Positions 24,697 through 36,420 of a stretch of DNA of 64,000 nucleotides are shown piece after piece. Source of the DNA: Dolomedes plantarius (taxonomy: Eukaryota > Arthropoda > Arachnida > Araneae > Dolomedidae); NCBI GenBank assembly GCA_907164885.2, contig OU015496.1, positions 180,636,754-180,700,753 of the forward strand, in the 5' to 3' direction. How positions within the stretch are numbered: the first letter of the stretch is position 1; each line of letters begins with the position of its first letter. The notes beneath the pieces were generated by a model. That model was not told the origin of the DNA. It worked only from the letters and a program-made list of their open reading frames with translations, and ran no database searches. The position numbers and the translations under genes were made by a program.

Positions 24697-24870
24697 TCGA
24701 ACGGTGGCCGAATGGTAAAGGTGCTGAAATCTGGCCCACGAGTTGTGAGTTCGAGCCCGTAACAGGCAACGATATCAATAGTCTTTCAGTGTTGATTCAA
24801 ACTATAGTCCCTCGTCTTTACGCTATATTTCCACCTTGGTGAAAATACAATCTCCCACGCACGATGGTAC
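24697..24870 (+). repeat. tRNA-derived SINE
   Basis: The A-box-like TGGCCGAATGGTAAAGG and B-box-like GAGTTCGAGCC (24747-24757) have tRNA spacing, resembling a Leu/Ser-type tRNA. The stems do not close into a normal cloverleaf, and an unrelated body with CCTCGTCTTTACGCTAT follows. The end is approximate. Confidence 0.65.
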
Positions 24871-25823
24871 AGTTCGAACATTAAACGAATAATCTAAAAT
24901 TAATTCACAAATTTATTTCTAAATTGGTGCTATAATTATTCGAGCGAATTTTACTACAGAGACACTTTAAAACAAATCAGCAATCGAGAGTAATTTCTTA
25001 TTTCTTGAGAAACAGTAGCTGTAAACAAGCAGTAATGACTTCATTCTGCGAATTCGAATGTCAAACAAAGAAAGCCATGTGGAGAAACTCACAGTTGCAG
25101 ATGGTGAGAAACTTAGGCCTCCAAGCACAATAAACTCTCGAAAGGAAACGATTTCTCGCACACTTGCCAGAGAATATTTATTTATTTTAGCTCGGTGGCA
25201 ATCACTGGATTGTGACGTCATCGGGAAATTTCATGCCAGCACAGTGTACCGAGGAAACGGCGAGAACAGTTGGAAAAATTATATTCGTCGAAATAAGCAC
25301 AAAAATTGACCATTTCTCCAAACTATTGCTTACCTGTAAAACTGAAATTATTATCTTTAAAGTTAAACAACTGTGTGAAACCTGAGGCAGGAAAAAATTT
25401 GATTGGCTTTTTTTCAGGCAAAATAACCCGAGTACACGCTATGTTTTTGTTTTTTTTAATCTAATCTGTTGAAAAATTTTAACAATTCAGAATAAAATAA
25501 TTATATTTCGTCGGTAGAATGTTTTACGAGATAGAATGAATGCGTATATTAACAGATTTTCGACTGCTTTCTGCCCAAAAAAATGAAAGAAATAGGGGTT
25601 TGGGGAAAAGAAAAACACTGGACAGGTTCTTCATGGAAATACTGTTTGGATGAATGTAAATTCCGGGGAGCAATATATTTTGTCAAAATAATATCCCAAT
25701 CGAAAACAATAGAATCATTTTCCTGAAATTACTTCTCGACTTGAAGAAAAAGTTGTAAAGAAATAAAAAAAAATTATATTTTAATTCCACGCTTCGAGAA
25801 TTGTTAACGAAGTCTCGGCACTG
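24871..25823. other. No gene recognised
   Basis: AT-rich sequence. A perfect TGACGTCA (CRE-type) octamer lies at 25213-25220. The 83-codon plus frame 25058-25309 and overlapping minus frame have no recognised domain. Confidence 0.45.
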
Positions 25824-26093
25824 CACAGAGAAAAAAAAGCCGGTCAGTTTTCGAAAGTTCCAGGTTTGCAGACACACTTCATGTGGGTTGAAAATAAAAT
25901 GGGTCGACTGACCTATCTAATGTGTTCACCGACTCACCCCAAAGCGAGCTGAATATCTTGTTTGCGGGTTGATGAGATTTTCCCGTTATCCTGGCTCGCG
26001 CTGCGGGAGATTTTCTTCGGAAGAGGGTCGGAAGCGGGTCGAAAGCTGTACTTTGAAGCAATTAGTAGCTTTTTGGCTGGGGAAATAGGAAAA

Positions 26094-26138
26094 ATGGCGC
26101 TTGTCGACGAAACGGAGTGTCCACGTGTTATAGTGCAT
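26094..26138 (+). CDS. Candidate short first coding exon (ATG to GTAAGT donor), unknown gene
   Basis: An ATG in good context (AAAATGGCG) opens 15 codons, MALVDETECPRVIVH, ending at a canonical donor GTAAGT (26139-26144), phase 0. The 200 bases upstream are GC- and CpG-richer than the surroundings, as a 5'UTR might be. I do not recognise the peptide. Because it sits near one end of the inverted-repeat unit 25824-28100, it could equally be the first exon of that element's own gene, or chance. No downstream exon was identified. Confidence 0.25.
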
Positions 26139-26601
26139 GTAAGTACATTTTTAATCTTTTGAACATTAAAATATATGAAAAATTCTTCATGTAAATCCGA
26201 ATTATAGAGCATACTTCAACACAATAGAAATGTGAGGACTTTTAACGGAAGATTTGCTATTTGTTTAAATTTGAAATTGTTGTGTAAGGCTTAAAGTTGC
26301 GACAATCGCGTAAGCTATTGCATGTTTAACATATAACTCATATATGAATTATAGCTGTATATGGTTGAGCATATCATGATATTAGGTTTTTCTTGTCGCA
26401 AATCTTCCATGTGCTTGTGTGTGTGTGTGCGTACATGTATGTAATATCTAAACATTATGTATTAAAATTATTTTTACATTACATAAAAATCTCATCATAG
26501 AAAACTCTTAATTGAGTGCAATTTTAATGAATAAATAGATTTTTATGATTAAAAAAAAACAAGAATACGATTTCTAAAAGTAATTTTTGACATCTACTGA
26601 T

Positions 26602-26697
26602 ATAACAGGAACACACAGCTTCTAAATATCCACTATAAAAAATAAGGTTGACAACAACTTATTTTACAGATGTTAATGAGCTGTGTGTTCCTGTTAT
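26602..26697. repeat. Inverted repeat, 19-bp perfect arms
   Basis: ATAACAGGAACACACAGCT at 26602-26620 is perfectly inverted at 26679-26697, with about 58 AT-rich bases between. It may be a very small MITE inside the unit at 25824-28100. No clear target duplication. Confidence 0.75.
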
Positions 26698-27924
26698 GCG
26701 CTTCCTACAACTTTTATTAATAATTCATCAATATTTTAAAAAAGCTTAGAACCACAGAAAAAAAAGTAAAAGCATGCAGTTTGTTTCATGCAATGCTACG
26801 AGTAGTATACGTATGTATATCTATTTGTGTGTACATATAAGTTGTGTTTGAAAGTCCAAGTTCATTCTAAAATCCAAATCTACAGATGATACCATCTGGC
26901 GATAACATTTAATTATAAACTCATTTGACATGGTCGAATTTAGAAAAATGGATAAACTAGAGGGTGAAATCAGGTTTTTAAAATTCATCTATACATTACA
27001 TTTATGTGTGGAAGTGTGTGTTTGTGAATAAGTAAATAAGAGAGTAGGAAATAGAAGAAATATCTTGTAACAGATGATGATCTATCTAGATAACTAATTC
27101 AAAATTCTACGAATTCTTTTCCTTTTATACTAATAATTGTCAGTTTATAAACTAATTTATTCTCCTAAAGATTTGATACATTTTAGCTTTATATAAACAC
27201 CTTAAAACAGAAGGAATTCTGTAATGATAATAAGGTAGCTGGAAAATTCAAATTGAATTAATATTCATGCAGAATAGGGAGATGGGGGGAGATTGTTTTT
27301 GAAAATTTTCATGGCATGCATAAAGTAAAGTGGCAATTTTTCTTATCTAATATTAAAAACATAATTTGAATTCTGTTTATTTTACAAACTAATGTTATTG
27401 TTCTGAGTTGTCATTTTAGCTGTATAAAATTTAAATGATTATCTAATTTGGGTAACAAAATTTCATTTAAAAAATTCGATGCAAACACTTTCAGACTAGG
27501 CATTTTGGAAAATTCTTTTAAACATGAAGGCTAATGTACTGCAAAAGTTAAAGATAAAAATAATTTTTTTAAAAGTGTAAGTATTTATTACTAGTTGCGA
27601 AGTATGCTTTATAAATTTTAATGATAATATTTTTAATGTTCAATAGATTAAAGAAGTGCTAATTTGATTCATTTTAATTCAACGCAAACAATGTCATCTT
27701 TATATAATTTATAGTTCTCAGGATGGCAAGTATCAAATAAAGGTGTCTGGAATAAAATTATAAATCACTTGCTTCAAACTGAGATACATAATGCAGTAAC
27801 TAGGAATTATTACCAAAGCTTTAAATGATCTGTGTCTTATAATATTAAAAAAATATTAAATGTGTGTATATATATATATTAAAAATTATATATATATAGG
27901 CTCAATACACAACTCGCTTTAATT

Positions 27925-28080
27925 AACTCATTCAAAGAGTTTTTAAACTCACAAAGGCAGGTAAATGACCCGTTTTCGAAAGTGGGTTGTAGGACCCACT
28001 TTCCAATGTGGGTTGTTTGACTCACCAAAAGCGAGTTCCACTGTGCAGTGGTTTTCAACCCAGCAAAGTGAGTTCACCGA
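27925..28080. repeat. Array of phased imperfect palindromes
   Basis: Palindromes with ACCC/ACTC left halves and GGGT/GAGT right halves start at 27967, 27993 and 28019, exactly 26 bp apart. Related ones lie at about 27925 (AACTCATTCAAAGAGTTT) and 28056 (AACCCAGCAAAGTGAGTT). They lie just inside the right end of the unit 25824-28100. Confidence 0.7.
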
Positions 28081-28100
28081 CCAACTTTTTTTTCTCTGTG

Positions 28101-28518
28101 TGTATTGCATGAAACATTTTAAAAGGGAAAACGTGTGAAGTCACATCCTACGCGTGACTTAAAACGTCTAAAGTGTGATAGGAAGAAAATGAAAAAAATT
28201 TAAAAACACATAAATAACCAAGAAAAAAAATTCTAGTAATGAAGACAAAAACCGTGAACCCCATTCTGCAGATTTCTTTACGTAATAAGTTACACATAGA
28301 TAAGATTCCTAACTTAAAAAGTTTTTCGTAAGGTATACAACAATATAAACATGTGAATCGACTGGTAATACTACTTATATCGACTACTTATAATCGACTG
28401 GTGCACATACTTTATAACATAAATCTAACATATCTCATAATTAAAAGACATACGACTTAATGTTGTCTACTAAAAGAATTTTCCTAATGCATATTATGAA
28501 AGCAATTCATAGAACTAA
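28101..28518. other. No gene seen
   Basis: AT-rich filler between two inverted-repeat elements. Confidence 0.55.
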
Positions 28519-28690
28519 GGGACTGTTTACATAGAATACGCCAGCGTTAGCGTTACTCATATTGATATGTATTTAACCAATTACAAACCTCCAAATGATT
28601 ATAGCTACGAAATTGTCACGACCTGTGATTGGTTTAAAATATGTCAATACGAGTAACGGTGACGCTGACGCACTCTATGTGAACAGGCCC
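28519..28690. mobile_element. PIF/Harbinger-type MITE (family of 42978)
   Basis: The left GGGACTGTTTACATAGAATA and the right, inverted GGGCCTGTTCACATAGAGTG, share the terminus of the MITE at 42978-43168. The flanking triplets are TAA (28516-28518) and TTA (28691-28693), one mismatch to a perfect TWA duplication. 172 bp. The arms carry CCAATTACAAACC/GTGATTGGTTT farther in. Confidence 0.78.
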
Positions 28691-28693
28691 TTA

Positions 28694-30058
28694 GTGTTGA
28701 ACTTACTAAACTTCAATAAAAAAATATTTAAAAAAATCTACTGACCCGTATGACATAAAGCTGAAGTAATTAGGCATGCATGCCATATATTACTCGATGC
28801 ACTTTATCTTTAAACCGCTCTGTTAAAAAGAAAGAAGTAAAAAATGAACTGCACAAACAACATTAAAGAAAGAAAGAAGAAGAAAAAAAAAAAAGAAAGT
28901 GCTATTACATAAATTGGATCTATTCTCTGCTTTCTTTGATCTCACTGGGATTTCATGCATTCGTTAGAAAGTCAGAAAAGCCATGAAAAAATAGCAAAAG
29001 TTATTCGCCGAATTCCACCACATCAACTGCGGTCACGGTTAACAGCGGTACAATAAAGTAAGACAAGCGTGATCAAAAAAGAAAGGAAATTCAATGCAAA
29101 AATGCACATCCACTTGAAGGTCAACGCTAGCTTTTATTAAAGATAGAGAGAGGTTGAGAAAAAATATATATAACATGAGCAGACGATTTTTATGATATTG
29201 AGTGAGCAGAAGGAATTCTTTTTTTTTTTATACAGGTATACCTACACGTACCTTTTTGACTATTACATCCTCGCACGGTGTGCGTGTATGATCAAATAAA
29301 ACAAACTTATGACGGTCTTAAAATTAGAATTTGTCTTTTACGCGAAACTATATGATATGTGTTCACATACTAACGTTAATGAAACAAAGGATTCTTTCCA
29401 GAAACCGGATTTTAAAAATAAGAAAAATTCATGCAGATTATTTTAGAGTAGAGTTGAGCATAATTTATAAGTTGTGGTCGGGACGAGGAAAAACTCATAA
29501 GACTACATAAAATATAAATGTAATTTAAGCTCGCACAACAAAAAATTATATTAAAAACGACGTCCTTCGACCTAACTACCACAAATGAAGCATATTTCCT
29601 TTTAAGTCACATATTTTTTTCCAACGCATTAATATTCTGGACGATATTAAATGAACACGATATTAAATGAATAAATTTTCATTTAAAATCATTAAAAAAT
29701 TTCTATAGTTATCTGGATTAAAATGTATCCCAAACGTACTTAATATCTTCACTAAAAATTATATTAAAAAAAATTATGTTTTTATTCGCATAAGTGCCTT
29801 TTTCATGTTTTATTACAAATTGTCCACAATAAAATATGATTTCACAACGTTAAAACGTCGAGTACCTCTCTAAAGATGGGTTGCTTGCAGGATTAAAGTT
29901 TTTTATTTTTCTGCCACTTCACTAATACTTCATGATTCTTTTGTATCCTCTATCATTTCGTCTACAATTACCAACGGTGATGTCGGAAAATAATCACACT
30001 TTGACACACTCCTTCAAATGTGCCACTTTTACCAATACCACTCATAAAATTTAATAGC
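28694..30058. other. No gene seen
   Basis: AT-rich with purine runs (28860-28900). No coding signal noticed. Confidence 0.55.
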
Positions 30059-30066
30059 ACCAACAC

Positions 30067-30243
30067 CAGTGGCGTAGCGATGGGGGCGCAAGGGGGTCTA
30101 TCATGCTCCGGGCGCCACTCGCAGAGGGGCGCCAAATGATCCTTTTCTCTAATTCTATATATAATAATACTATATGTTTTTCGGGGGGGGGGCGCCAAAA
30201 ACGTATCGTACGCCGGGCGCCAGTTATGCTCGCTTCGTCACTG
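30067..30243 (+). mobile_element. Small hAT MITE, copy A
   Basis: The left CAGTGGCGTAGCGATGGGGG and the right (inverted CAGTGACGAAGCGAGC) are flanked by ACCAACAC (30059-30066) and ACCAAGAC (30244-30251), 7 of 8 matching. 177 bp, with GGCGCC motifs throughout. The second copy lies inverted at 33893-34059. Confidence 0.88.
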
Positions 30244-32016
30244 ACCAAGACTCCGCGTCAAGCAAATCGGCTAATTCATAAGATTAATTTTTTTCTCTTA
30301 TCCCATGCTGAAAAATACGTATAAAAATTTTTTGGCACAGCTAAATAAAGTATACAGAGGTTTGTTTCGATTTGATTAATTTGAAACTCTCTGGAAATTT
30401 AGACTCTGGAATATTTACGTATAATGGTGTAAAACGTGTATAAACGACCATTCTACTGTACTCTCACAATTTAATAATTTACAATCATTTTTTATTCTCA
30501 ATACAAGATTAATTTACAAGATACAACCTCGATACAACATTTATTTCAAGATTTTTTTCCCCTCTAAACGGATTCTAAACAGACAATATTCTAAATCTTC
30601 GCCAGTTATCAGTACGTAAAGACTCCTCAACTGACGTATTTACAAGAGGTACATTTTTTCCCCTCGATCAGACAACCTTCTCCTACCAAGGCTCTCAGAA
30701 ACCCGATCTACCGCGGAGCAGGAGACGATGACATCTCGAGATTTGCATTGCCTTAGCGAAGGAGCAAATCGACATTCCCGATCTTCAAATCGGCGGCGAA
30801 CAATGGCTATCGGATGTCGGAAGAACAAGGTGAAAGTGCCAACTTGTGACCGGACATAACGTGTCACGGGCCGCGTTCGTCAAGCAGATCTCCATTCATT
30901 CCCTTTCATTAAGCGGTGAATCATGAAAGATTCTACGGACCATCTACGATCAGTTAGGAATCTTCGTTTAGTTGGTCTTCATTCACTTCTGACAGACTCT
31001 GTGGAAGTCAAGTAAGGAAGTGATAATTCTACTCTATTGTGTCTCCATCGTCTTCTCGCCGGAATCACGTTCGTGATGCACATAACTAAGACATATTCGC
31101 TGCCAACAAATCTGCTCAATTACTTAGTCTCTAGTACTTTTCTATGACTGAAAGTGACACATAGTACAAAAGCTGTATGTTTGTAGCGCTGCGTTATAGT
31201 TAATCACTAGAGGTGTTAAAATTGCCTTGATGTCTTTCGAGTAAACTACAAAAAGTACTCAGGTTGAGGAATAGAAAAACCTTGATATCCACTGTAAATA
31301 AAGGTCATCTCGTGAGTTTTAAAAGCAAATTCAAACTTTCCCCAGGAGCAAACATGATGCCAACACATTAAGCTAAGCCAAGTAAAACGGTACCCAGGGA
31401 GGATTGCGATAGCATAACAGCGAACTGTGATAGCTTAGCGAATAGACAGAAAAAAGACTAAAAACCTTGTCGTAAAGAAAACACAAGAACACGGAAAAGG
31501 CCTAAGAAAACCAGAAAAATATATATATAAAGGAGAGAGGGGAGAAAATTAGCATCCCTAGGCGTCATTTTTCCCGCCTTGGCTTACAGTGTCGATACAC
31601 TCGGCTCCAAAGGAAGAAAGTTGAATTTGCTTCGGAAAACTGAATCTGCCAGCCGTTCGAAACTCGCGAATTGAGGATAATTTACAGTTATTATTGAGAA
31701 TATCGGAGTGTTTTTATTCTTAGACATCTTTCACTAGATTTTGGTGCTTTTCTTCCAACCAAGTATTCAGGATGTTACTTCAACGAAGTTCCATTTAAAG
31801 AGGTTTTTAGATACACTTTGCATAAATCAACAGCTTTTGAGTTCAACGAGATTTTTCTTAAGAGAAATTCTTAAGCAGGTCACGAAATCTTCTATACTTA
31901 CATCCGTGCTATACAGAAAACTTGGTATAAAAGAAGATCGGCACTAAAGTATATTTCCTACTTAAATATCTCCTCTACAAAAATAACCTGATTTTTAAAT
32001 AAATCGAAAAAAAGTC

Positions 32017-32061
32017 GAACTATTATTTAATTCGAACTAGTTTCGAATTAAATAATAGTTC
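32017..32061. repeat. Palindrome, 20-bp perfect arms, 5-base loop
   Basis: GAACTATTATTTAATTCGAA (32017-32036) and its exact inverse (32042-32061) surround CTAGT. It is AT-rich and probably a foldback remnant. Confidence 0.9.
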
Positions 32062-33505
32062 TTCGTTGGGCTGTGGAGTATTAGTGTGACAGTCTCAGTA
32101 GAAAATTCAAAAATGCATTTGTGAATAGCCCATGCCAACAATCTAATGCCCTCCGGCCTATTAACGAACTGTTATTTCAAAATTAATTGGCAGCCTTATT
32201 TTTTTTTAATGTGGTTATTAAGAATGTCAGACTCTCGTTTTATTCTTAAATGGAATTGATGAACGTGAGTAATAGCGTCTTCAATGAGCCCAAAAGAAAC
32301 GCAAACAGGTGTCGAACGATATACACCTTTGGAGAGGTGCGACAATAGGTAAAAGTACGCGAATCATTTAGAATGATTTGTGAAACCCATTAGCGGCGCG
32401 CTTTTCCCTTGGAAAAGTCAGCAGGAAAGAAAATTAATCATAGGTGGTCTGCAGAGGGCGGAACCGAAAAAGGTCGGGGATACGAGAGGGTCCGATATGG
32501 TTCGAGAAAGCGCTGAGAAGAATGCATAAATAAAGACGGTGTTGCGAATGGAGGAAGAGAAGAGACTTGGACTGTTGAAAGGTCGCCACGCGTACGGAAG
32601 GAGAGAGAGAGAGGATCTCGTTTGGACTTTGAATAATGAGCCCTGCTCTCATGAGTGTATTAATGTTCGTAGGAACGAACCTTTGTAAATGATTTATTTA
32701 ACCAAGATTTTTATGTGTCAATAAACCAGATGTAAATAAGAGTTGCTGCTACAGTTATGATTACTTCTACAAGATAATGATTTGTCGGATCACGACCTTA
32801 AAGGTTAACAAAGAAGTTGTGTGTGTTCCTGTTACGTCTAGTATTGACCATAAAAGTGCATGGTCCGCTACTGATTCCTACTTTAGGAGCACTTTCATAA
32901 TTACCCTAGCCAATAATTGTAAATCTTTCCGCCATTCCTTCGTGGCTGAATTACCCTACGATGTCGAATGTCATTCATGATTAAAAACTCTAATATAAAT
33001 ATCAAACATAAGTCATGGTTTCGTATAAAGGGTAAGATTCTCCCCTGTGAGACACAGGGTTCTAGGTCTCATTGGCTTGGGGCGTTCCATCTACGGATCG
33101 AGTAAAAAATTTTCTTCAGACCAGGCAAAGGCTCTTAAGGACAGTGAATATTTCAGTAACTTTAAACTACTCAAAACCGCAAATCGTTTGTTGCAAGAAA
33201 GCGTCGCCACAGACCAAAGCAAGCCATACGGCCACGGGTGAAGGACATTTTAAAATTTGGGAAATAATTAATCAGAAAACATTTAATGTGAAATTATATA
33301 AAGTTGATCCTAATAACGGCAATATTTACTTAATCTAAAATTTGACGATAGCCTGAGTCGCAGAGGCGTTATGTTTGAATGTAAAATACGTATTGTAGTT
33401 GAGGGTTGAGAAATGAAACGACGGTTACATTCATTGACTATATTTGGTTAACACAGTTTCCTCAGAGGTGACGCTAGCCGAGGTTGACGCAGTTTCATAT
33501 GAGTT

Positions 33506-33522
33506 GCCGCTAGGTGGCGCTA
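33506..33522 (+). promoter_or_regulatory. CTCF-like motif
   Basis: GCCGCTAGGTGGCGCTA matches the conserved CTCF core (AGGTGGCGC in insects; CCxxYAGRKGGCR in vertebrates). It lies in a locally GC-richer patch (33470-33620). A single motif match can arise by chance. Confidence 0.35.
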
Positions 33523-33827
33523 CTGATGCACTAACCACTCATTCGTCAGCCACATTTCGGCTTTTTAGCATGCTCCTCATACGCTCGGCAGCGGTATGAG
33601 ATACTTTTTCGGACCTCCTAGACTTCGCTTTCTTCCTTTTGCGTTTTGCCTGGATTTGATTATATATACGTTTCATACGTGCCGACATAGTCAAGCAAAT
33701 CACTTAAGACACTTTTAACCGTTATAACTTTCAGAAATCGCAACCAATCTTCACGAATGCAAGTGCTTTACATAGATCTCGTCGAGAGAAAGCCGTAGAC
33801 ACCCTTACTTTACGCAAGTAGGGTGGT

Positions 33828-33870
33828 ATCTGTGACCCTCAGGCTTTACAGGCGCCTGAGGGTCACAGAT
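33828..33870. repeat. Hairpin, 17-bp perfect arms
   Basis: ATCTGTGACCCTCAGGC (33828-33844) is exactly inverted at 33854-33870, with imperfect pairing (AGTAGGGT/ACCTTACT) beyond. It ends 14 bp before the target duplication of the MITE at 33893. Confidence 0.9.
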
Positions 33871-33892
33871 TACCTTACTCCCCCTCCCCCAC

Positions 33893-34059
33893 CAGTGACG
33901 TAGCGAGCATAGCTGGCGCCCGGAGCAAGATACCTTTTTGGCGCCTTCCCCCAGAAAGCGTATAGTAATATAATATATAGATCCTATATTGGCGCCCCTC
34001 TGCGAGTGTCGCCCGAGGCATGATAGACCCCCCTTGCCAACCTCCTCGCTACGCCACTG
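33893..34059 (-). mobile_element. Small hAT MITE, copy B (inverted relative to 30067)
   Basis: Termini CAGTGACGTAGCGAGC and (inverted) CAGTGGCGTAGCGAGG are flanked by TCCCCCAC (33885-33892) and CCCCCCAC (34060-34067). Its reverse complement matches copy A through GGGGGTCTATCATGC and CACTCGCAGAGGGGCGCC. 167 bp. Confidence 0.88.
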
Positions 34060-34067
34060 CCCCCCAC

Positions 34068-36412
34068 CCCACCCACTTCCCACGCGCCCAGCACTTCACG
34101 CGCTGTTTTCTGTTTATAACTTTGGACCTTTGGCTTTCCAGTGGGATATCACTTGTTACTATTTGCTGATTGGTTGCTGATTTATCGCTGTTCTAAATTA
34201 CTACTAATTTCGTTACATCACAACTCCAGGACGGCACCCCATATGCGACCGATTTGAAAGACTTATTCAACGTCTAAAACAAAGTAACATTTACAGTACT
34301 GTGTCTCAAAAAACAGTATTCATAACCATACATTACATGCATTCTTCAAATAATAAAGCAAGAAGTGGGTCTCAGCAGCTTATGTTTCTACCTGCGCTCA
34401 GTAACGCATACACTCTTAACGACAATAACTACACTCCACATCCTGAATAAAATGACTTCCACTAAGTCAACAACAATGACGCTAATTACAGCCCACTGCA
34501 TACATCCTTTTAAGAGAAAATTTAAAAAAAAAAGCGAAAGGTGTTGAGGAAACGCCACAAACCACCTGTAGTGCGGACATTTACGGCAATAATCTCATTT
34601 CCTATTCGGTGAAGAGAATCAGGTACACTGACCTCGACAGACGAATAGGGGCGTCGGTGACGTCACAAAAGGAGTGGCGGGAGGGATTAAAAGAGAGAAA
34701 GAATGAAAGAAAACAAATGAAAATTTTTATTTGGGTGCTTTTCTTTGTGGGAGAGAGGGAAAAAAAATAATCTGCTTCATGGGAAAACAGCACCTAATTG
34801 GAATGAAATTTATTGTCAAATCATTAACTACAGACACATGGAAACCCATTTTTTTACTGCTTTTAAAAACAACTTGCATGTGGCAAAGGAAAATACCAAA
34901 AATGCAAAAATATTGTGTGTTTTAATGGGTTCACAAATTTCAGAGACATCAACAGTTTTTGAAAAAGAAAAAATCTAAAAGTCTTAAAAATACAACACGG
35001 GAAATTGAGACGGAATTTATATTATAATTATAATATGTATATGGGTGTAGGTGACTAGACGATTATAAAGATTTTATTATCATAACTGTATTTAATAAGA
35101 ATGTTAGGCTATAGAATAATTATAAACCCCCCTCCCACCCCAGAAAAATGTGATCATTAAAGAAGAGAAAAACTTAAGCTGCAAACATTTTTTTTTAAAT
35201 GTCATGAGATGAAAAATATATAAACTTTATTCATACACTCAAATGTATGTTCCATGCTGCTGCCACATAAATTTTATAAATGAATCTACTTATGGCAGCC
35301 GTATTCGCTACATTACATTTGTTTCGTAATACCTTTCCTTTTGAAACAGCCATCTTCATACACGCTATGCCTTATAAGGAAGTAAAATTTATGATTAGAT
35401 TTTGCTTACACAGCAGTACATATTTACTATCAATCTGAAATTCATAAAAACGCATAAATGATTTTTTTCAGGGATTTTTTTTCTTAACTTTTTCCAACTC
35501 GGAGAATAGAAGGAGGGATGATTTTGTGGACTACAAATGGCAACTGCATTTTTAGCCTACATTTCTTGCTCAAAATAATTATTGTTCGAGAAACGAACGA
35601 AATTCTACCTAATCAACATTTTTTGTATAAATATTTTTATATGTAAGGTGCTATTTTGAGCTAATTTTACACTAAACACATTTTAAAAATTCTCAGAGCT
35701 CTGTTTCTTTAAAGTTATTTAAAAAATATATCAACTACTAAACGATCTGATGTATCATGTACACGTCATGGAAAATAACTTGCATAAAAAGTTCTCACAA
35801 TCTTAACACTTTTATTTTAGAAATGTTAATGTCACTTTTAAGTTTTAAAACAACCTATCTTTGTACAGTAAGTTAAAAAAAAAAAAACTCCGAACTTCAA
35901 ATTAAAAAACAATATCAATGGCTCTCTAAATAAACCACAAGTCAGCGGGTTTTTTTTTAATGCATCGCACAATCACAATAAATGTTTTCTTCTTGCAGAA
36001 AAATGCGATATTTAATCCTCTTATTTCCACCCTAGCCGCAGCACGCGTTTGGCAACACGCTGTGGATGTCTGAGTTTATCGTCTGCTGCCGAGTCAGCTA
36101 CTTTATTCCGTGTATGTCCTCAGCACGAATCACGTGTCCCATCTGAGGTTTTTAAACAAACATAACTGAAAGGAGAAAAAAAGAACGAAGTCGGGGAAAA
36201 ATAAAAACCACGATGGAAAGAACATATAAATAAAAAGAAAAAAAACCGTAACGGTGCTATTAAGCGAAGCGTGAAGACATGAGTCCGTCGTGAGCCTGAG
36301 ATGCTATCTAACACCTTTGAATCAGTGCTTCATGAATTCTTTTTATAATGCAGCCCTTGAAGATCCGATACGAGGGAAAAACAACTACCGTTCTCTCAGA
36401 CTGCCGGTCAAG
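34068..36412. other. No gene recognised
   Basis: AT-rich. A perfect TGACGTCA octamer lies at 34658-34665. Open frames at 34365-34978 and 36120-36314 are featureless. Confidence 0.5.
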
Positions 36413-36420
36413 ATTTAGAA

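Larger units (their letters stand above)
25824..28100. mobile_element. Unclassified unit bounded by inverted repeats with subterminal palindromes
   Basis: The left boundary CACAGAGAAAAAAAAG (25824-25839) is matched inverted at 28085-28100; beyond it both sides continue as (CC/TT)GGTC. Just inside both ends are imperfect palindromes of about 21-23 bp: 25931-25951 on the left; 27967, 27993 and 28019 on the right. The left and right palindromes GACTCACC..AAAGCGAG are clearly related. The arrangement of TIR plus subterminal binding-site-like repeats suggests a DNA transposon, 2.28 kb. I see no transposase and no certain target duplication, and I cannot name the superfamily. Confidence 0.5.
30252..33884. 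other. No gene recognised; hairpins and a CTCF-like site listed separately
   Basis: Mixed composition, with GC-richer patches at 30640-31060 and 32440-32660 and a (GA)n at about 32601-32614. Open frames at 30640-30867, 32434-32652, 32777-32980 and 33047-33338 show no family signature. Confidence 0.45.

Noticed and set aside
24697..24771. tRNA gene
   Set aside because: Box A/B present but stems do not close and an unrelated SINE body follows; the same reasoning applies to the heads at 44971, 46556, 62030, 63637 and the minus-strand head at 63090.
25058..25309. 83-codon plus frame with a mixed-charge composition
   Set aside because: An equally long frame exists on the opposite strand, no homology recognised, no splice or promoter context.
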